Part shown: one piece after another, positions 6,293-9,738 of the stretch
Numbering within the stretch: position 1 is the first letter of the stretch
Layout of the letters: each line of letters starts with the position of its first letter
Notes under the pieces: generated by a model
Told to the model about the DNA's origin: nothing
Database searches by the model: none
The model's input: the letters and a program-made list of their open reading frames with translations, nothing else
From: Pseudomonadota bacterium
Lineage (GTDB): Bacteria > Pseudomonadota > Alphaproteobacteria > Rhizobiales > Xanthobacteraceae
DNA: 9,738 nucleotides
Direction of reading: 5' to 3'
Assembly: GCA_021779635.1 (NCBI GenBank)
Contig: JAJYAH010000201.1
Location: 1-9,738 of the forward strand
Translations under genes and position numbers: made by a program

Positions 6293-8564
6293 ATTGTATG
6301 TCTCGCTGACGATCGGCGGTCGCGGGGTGAAGTTCGCTCAGGACGACGCCGATCAGTTTGCGTTCGGCGCCACCGAGCGCCGTGATGATGTCTTCCATGC
6401 AGCCGTTGATATCGAGGTTCGCCGGCAGCACCGCGACGAGGCCGTCGGCGGCATCGAGCAGCGCGCGATCGGCGACGCTCCAGGGCGTCTGCGGTCCGTC
6501 AAGAATCACCAGGTCGTAGCCGCCGGCGGAACGCGCCTGCGCGATCGCCTTGCAGATGACGCCGCTTGCCTTCGCATCGGATCCCTCGATCGCCGGCAGG
6601 ATCGAGATTCCGTTCGCGGTCTTGATGGCGCGGGAAGCCTTGGGGCCGATGCCGAGCCAGCTGTTACGGCTGGCTTTGCTTTTGCCGAGACCGTTCACCT
6701 TGCTCGAAAGAGCGTGAGTTGCGCGATCGGCATCGATGATCAGCACCCTGGCGCCGTCTCGGGCAGCCGCCAGCGCCACGTTCAACGTGGCGATGGCGCG
6801 ATCCTTATTGGCGCCCGCGCCGATCACGACCATGACCGGTGGCACGTCCGCAGGCGAACGCATCGCCAGCATTGCGCGCATCTCGCGCATGGCGTTGAGG
6901 AAGGTGGTCAGCGGGAAGCTTGCCCGCAGCGTCGGCCAGCCCACCCGCGTCATGTCCGGAATCCCGCCGATTGCCAGGATTCCGCCGAGGGTCCGCATCA
7001 CGTCGGATTCCTGCAGCCGTGCGATCAATGGCTTCTCGATCAAAGCGACCGTCGCCTGCGGTCGCGGCGGACTTTCCGGCAGCGGCTTCGACGGCGGAGC
7101 CGGCGCCTTCGGTTGGGACACGATCGGCCTTGGTTTGACGGGATCGGCCGGCAGCTGTTCGGCGGCGATTACCCAGCCGGTCGCGGCGAGTCCGCCGAGC
7201 ATGAAGCCGATCATCGCAAGCATGCTCATGGCCGGCGGGAACATGCGGCGCTGCGGCACGGTAGCCTCACCGATGATACGCGCGCTCGAGGTGTTGAGGC
7301 CTTCCTGCTCCTCGGTTTCGCGCGAGCGCTTGAGAAACGACTGATAGACGTCGCGGCTCGCTTCCACGTCGCGTTCAAGCTCGCGAAGCCGCACCGAAGC
7401 CTGGCTCATCTGGACGCTCTGGCGCTTCTGCATCTCAAGCGCCTTGCTCAGCGAGGCTTCGTAGTCGCGGGCGCGCGCCAGATCGTTCTTGGCCGACTGC
7501 GCAAAGCGCTCGACCTCCTCATTCACGGTTCGACGGAGGTCGTCGACCTGCTTCTCCATCTGGCGCAGCGACGGATGCAGCGGTCCGAGTTCGGCCGTCA
7601 TCTGCGCATAATGCTTGCGCGCCTCGGCGTATTGCGCACGCAGATTGGCGATGGTTGGTGACTGCAGCGCTTCGGGAATGGCGCCGGCATCGCTCGCAGC
7701 GCGGCGGCTGGCCTCGATCTGGTCGTATTTGGCTTGCGCGTCGAGCGTCAATGCGCGCGCCGTTGCGAGCCGCTGGTTGCTGGCCGAAAGCTGCTGGTCG
7801 CTGATCAACGCGTCCTGGGTGCCGACGAAATTGTTTTGCGCCTTGTAGACGGCGAGCGCGTTCTCGGCGTTGCGCAGCCGCTCTTTCAACTCCGCAAGGT
7901 GGCTCGACAGATCGGTTGTCGCTCGCCGCGCGGCGGTGGATTGCGAGTTCCTCGATTCCGCCAGATAGGCGTTGGAAAGCGCGTTGGCGAGCATCGCCGC
8001 CTTCACCGGGTCGTGCGACCAGACCTCGATGTCGACGATGAAGCTGCGATCGGTCTTCTTGACACTGATGTGACGGTTGAGGGCTTCCAGCGCAGCCATC
8101 GGGCCGAGCTTGGCGTCGGCGGCAGACCGGGTCTCGATCCCAAACAGGCCGAGCAGCGATGCCATCATGCCCTTGGACTCGCCGCCGAATTCAGGGTCCT
8201 TGTCCAGATGGGTATCCTGGATCACGTGAAGCAGCACGCTATTGGAGGTAATCAGGCGCGCCTGGCTTTCGACCACCATGGCCATGCCGGAAACATCCTG
8301 GGCGCGCGGCGTGAGTTCGCGGTCGACCAGCTGCAACTCTCGGGGATCGACATAAAGCTGGGAGGTCGCCAGATATTTCGGCGTCAGGCTCTTGCCGATC
8401 GCAACGGCGAGGCAGGCGCAGATCAGCGCGGCCGCTGCAATCATAAGCCTTCGCCGCCACAGCAAACGGGTCAGCTCCAGCACGCTGAAACCCGCGGAGG
8501 CTCGCGCGCGCGCCGGGCGATCCTCTGGCTTGGCCGGATTTATCGGTTGGTCATAGACAAGCAT
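6285..8564 (-). CDS. Wzz chain-length regulator fused to BY-kinase-like ATPase domain
   Basis: A 759-residue inner-membrane polysaccharide co-polymerase of the ExoP/Wzc layout, controlling polymer length and export. Seen in order: FSVLELTRLLWRRR and a first membrane segment near 40-57; a periplasmic Wzz domain starting KYLATSQLYVDPRE; a long coiled coil (about 220-420); a second membrane segment near 441-467; a proline-rich cytoplasmic linker near 470-510; and a CpsD/MinD-like domain. In that domain the Walker A position reads IGAGANKDR at 581-589, with no GKS/T. Walker A' (VLIIDAD, 607-613) and Walker B (DLVILD, 684-689) remain. The usual C-terminal tyrosine cluster is absent; only one tyrosine lies at the very end. 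It may therefore be an inactive kinase. ATG 8564 (GGAAG nine bases upstream) is preferred to a GTG at 8594 with no visible site. The stop overlaps the next gene. Confidence 0.92.
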   Translation of the reverse strand: MLVYDQPINPAKPEDRPARARASAGFSVLELTRLLWRRRLMIAAAALICACLAVAIGKSLTPKYLATSQLYVDPRELQLVDRELTPRAQDVSGMAMVVESQARLITSNSVLLHVIQDTHLDKDPEFGGESKGMMASLLGLFGIETRSAADAKLGPMAALEALNRHISVKKTDRSFIVDIEVWSHDPVKAAMLANALSNAYLAESRNSQSTAARRATTDLSSHLAELKERLRNAENALAVYKAQNNFVGTQDALISDQQLSASNQRLATARALTLDAQAKYDQIEASRRAASDAGAIPEALQSPTIANLRAQYAEARKHYAQMTAELGPLHPSLRQMEKQVDDLRRTVNEEVERFAQSAKNDLARARDYEASLSKALEMQKRQSVQMSQASVRLRELERDVEASRDVYQSFLKRSRETEEQEGLNTSSARIIGEATVPQRRMFPPAMSMLAMIGFMLGGLAATGWVIAAEQLPADPVKPRPIVSQPKAPAPPSKPLPESPPRPQATVALIEKPLIARLQESDVMRTLGGILAIGGIPDMTRVGWPTLRASFPLTTFLNAMREMRAMLAMRSPADVPPVMVVIGAGANKDRAIATLNVALAAARDGARVLIIDADRATHALSSKVNGLGKSKASRNSWLGIGPKASRAIKTANGISILPAIEGSDAKASGVICKAIAQARSAGGYDLVILDGPQTPWSVADRALLDAADGLVAVLPANLDINGCMEDIITALGGAERKLIGVVLSELHPATADRQRDIQYA

Positions 8565-8720
8565 GGGCCCCAGCTTCCGTTCGAACTGCCGCACGCATCG
8601 GCTGAGGGGTTACTCTTCGGGTCACGCTACGCGCGCACGGTTTCGGTGCAGAACAAACGCAACAGGGAAAATTAACCATACTCAGCGGGGGACTATTCAC
8701 CGAAATAGCAAAAAAAGCGT
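8565..8720. other. Intergenic region upstream of the Wzz-fusion gene
   Basis: About 155 bases, the largest gap in the polysaccharide cluster and AT-richer than its surroundings in its upper part. It includes a seven-A run on the plus strand near 8711-8717 (T-run on the coding strand just after the deacetylase stop) and a TTAACCAT at 8672-8679. A separate promoter for the Wzz fusion, glycosyltransferase and galE is plausible here, but I cannot name a -35/-10 pair. No strong hairpin precedes the T-run. Confidence 0.4.
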
Positions 8721-9476
8721 TTAAGCGCGGGCGCATAGCAACGCCTCCGCCATGTTCAAACCGCGAATTTTCCGGAGCGATGCCGCCTCCAGGGCATGGT
8801 TCAGGAGCGCCGGCGAACAGCCATAGGGGCTGGGCGTCTCGGCGACGTCGTGGCTGTAGAAAATTAACCATCCATTATTGATTTGCGTTTCGTCGAGCGC
8901 GCGCTCGATCGCGTCGCGGTCGATGTTCCGGTCGATCAAGGGCATCGCGCGGAGGAATTGCGGATCCACGGTGCCGCTGTTCACGCCCGGCATGATGCTG
9001 CGGCAGGACTGGAACGCCGTCTTGAGCTGCCGCTTGCGCCCGAATGACCCGTAGCCGAACGGGTAGGCGAAGTTCTCGATGTTGATGGAAGGATCCACCG
9101 ACCGGAGGTATCGACTGTTTTGCTCAATCTCCGCCGTCAACGACGCCGCATCGAGATCGCAGGCCCGCCTGTGCGAGAAGGTGTGACAGCCGATTTCATG
9201 GCCTCGACGATGCAGGGCGACGATGTCGGGGACATCGACGGCCGCCCAGTGAGACGAGGACGTCGTGCCGACCAGACCTCCAGAAACATAAAACGTCCCC
9301 CGCACGTCATGGTCTTCGAGAATTCCGGCGCCCGTCGTGGCGGCGCTCTTCGGAATATCGTCGAAGGTAAAGCTGACCATCGGGGTTTCATTGCGCAGCC
9401 GGAAGGATGCGACGCGAAAATGCATCGCCAGCCGATGGCTGATTTTAGCTTGCGCTGCGGACCACGATGCATTCAT
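8721..9476 (-). CDS. Polysaccharide deacetylase (NodB/CE4), HfsH-like
   Basis: A 251-residue metal-dependent carbohydrate esterase of family 4, removing N- or O-acetyl groups from a glycan. Motifs seen: VSFTFDD at 34-40 (catalytic base and metal-ligand aspartates), GTFYVSGG at 60-67, HEIGCHTFSH at 93-102 with the two metal-ligand histidines H98 and H102, AYPFGYGSF at 137-145 in place of the common RPPxG, and WLIFYSHD at 203-210 with the catalytic histidine. There is no signal peptide, so it should be cytoplasmic and act on lipid-linked intermediates or during synthesis. TFDDxPxSA...GCHTFSH and PxPYGCSPALL resemble Caulobacter HfsH (holdfast deacetylase) as I remember it. The upstream gene's TGA lies three bases before the ATG and there is no clear Shine-Dalgarno, so translation is probably coupled. 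Confidence 0.93.
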   Translation of the reverse strand: MNASWSAAQAKISHRLAMHFRVASFRLRNETPMVSFTFDDIPKSAATTGAGILEDHDVRGTFYVSGGLVGTTSSSHWAAVDVPDIVALHRRGHEIGCHTFSHRRACDLDAASLTAEIEQNSRYLRSVDPSINIENFAYPFGYGSFGRKRQLKTAFQSCRSIMPGVNSGTVDPQFLRAMPLIDRNIDRDAIERALDETQINNGWLIFYSHDVAETPSPYGCSPALLNHALEAASLRKIRGLNMAEALLCARA

Positions 9477-9479
9477 GGT

Positions 9480-9738
9480 TCAGCGCTTTCGCAAGATCAC
9501 ATGGTAGTCGCCGCGCCGGACATCGACGTTGCCCGGAAGCAGGAGATTCATGATGCGGGCAACGGTATCGACCAGGGCTGCAAAAACCGGTTTGCGCGCC
9601 CGCATCTCCGGATAGCGCGGGCTCTCATATTGTTTCCGGTAGATCATCTGGAGACCGTGGGCGCTGGCGAAATTCTCGAGATTCGAAAGCGTGACCAGCG
9701 GGTGGAAGTAGGTCGGGAACGGCGGCTGGCCCGGCTGG
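9480..9738 (-). CDS. C-terminal part of a probable SAM-dependent methyltransferase
   Basis: An open minus-strand frame enters from the window edge and ends at a TGA at 9480-9482, giving 85 residues. It reads FPTYFHPLVTLSNLENFASAH near the start, then GLQMIYRKQYESPRYPEMRARKP, a hydrophobic ALVDTVARIMNLLL helix, and a final RRGDYHVILRKR strand. The LxNLExFAxxHGL segment and the closing GDYHVILRK strand are what one expects at the end of a class I methyltransferase such as those in polysaccharide clusters, but the SAM-binding motifs lie outside the window, so this is a moderate-confidence call. It stops three bases before the deacetylase start, so the two are certainly one transcript. It could modify the same glycan. 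Confidence 0.65.
   Translation of the reverse strand, partial: QPGQPPFPTYFHPLVTLSNLENFASAHGLQMIYRKQYESPRYPEMRARKPVFAALVDTVARIMNLLLPGNVDVRRGDYHVILRKR

Noticed and set aside
5970..7661. Long plus-strand open frame of 563 codons opposite the Wzz fusion and glycosyltransferase
   Set aside because: It is antisense to two clearly recognised genes and its translation is arginine-rich with no family resemblance; long antisense frames are expected in high-GC DNA.
7734..8675. Plus-strand open frame of 313 codons opposite the N-terminal half of the Wzz fusion
   Set aside because: Composition is typical of a shadow frame and it covers a gene with clear motifs on the other strand.
8705..8725. T-run on the minus strand after the deacetylase stop as an intrinsic terminator
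   Set aside because: Only a three-base-pair stem (GCG/CGC) precedes the seven Ts, too weak to support a terminator.
8667..8871. Exact 13-base direct repeat GAAAATTAACCAT at 8667-8679 and 8859-8871
   Set aside because: The second copy lies inside the deacetylase gene and encodes the conserved WLIFY segment, so the repeat is probably chance.

Overview
The window looks like a fragment of a high-GC alphaproteobacterial genome of the Bradyrhizobium/Rhodopseudomonas kind (judged from remembered family resemblance of the proteins; no search was possible). Its left end is not coherent. Bases 1 to about 258 encode part of an actinobacterial-looking sensor histidine kinase, and they stop abruptly where the C-terminal part of an alphaproteobacterial PaaI-type thioesterase begins. 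A second break appears near 519-527, where a fumarylacetoacetate-hydrolase (FAH) family protein changes in frame into an unrelated tail. The left ~520 bases are best treated as a suspected assembly or cloning chimera until checked. From about 527 to the end the sequence reads as one consistent genome segment.

Apart from the thioesterase remnant, every gene is on the minus strand, so biological order runs from high to low coordinates. Two gene groups are visible.

(1) Bases 9738-4355 hold a surface-polysaccharide cluster: the 3' end of a gene that is probably a methyltransferase, a NodB/CE4 polysaccharide deacetylase, a fused Wzz chain-length regulator with a BY-kinase-like ATPase domain, a WecG/TagA/CpsF glycosyltransferase, and a UDP-glucose 4-epimerase (GalE). 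Spacing is 3 bases between the first two, an 8-base overlap between the Wzz fusion and the glycosyltransferase, and 33 bases to galE; a gap of over 150 bases separates the deacetylase from the Wzz fusion. Together these would supply a UDP-sugar (GalE), transfer a sugar to a lipid carrier intermediate (WecG family), control chain length and export (Wzz fusion) and deacetylate the glycan. The combination of an HfsH-like deacetylase, a Wzz/ATPase pair and an HfsJ-type glycosyltransferase recalls holdfast or unipolar-polysaccharide adhesin loci. Flippase, polymerase and outer-membrane exporter are not in the window.

(2) Bases 4165-450 hold a likely catabolic operon: a secreted cupin, a 97-residue tryptophan-rich protein of unknown function, a malate/L-lactate dehydrogenase family oxidoreductase, an NtaA/SnaA/DszA-type FMN-dependent monooxygenase, and the N-terminal part of an FAH-family hydrolase. 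All five have clear Shine-Dalgarno sequences. The substrate cannot be read from the sequence.

No RNA gene, CRISPR array, insertion sequence or convincing intrinsic terminator was seen. I found no clear evidence of a new biological system. The items most worth a second look are the degenerate nucleotide-binding motif of the Wzz/BY-kinase fusion, the holdfast-like gene combination, the 97-residue unknown, and the two suspect junctions.
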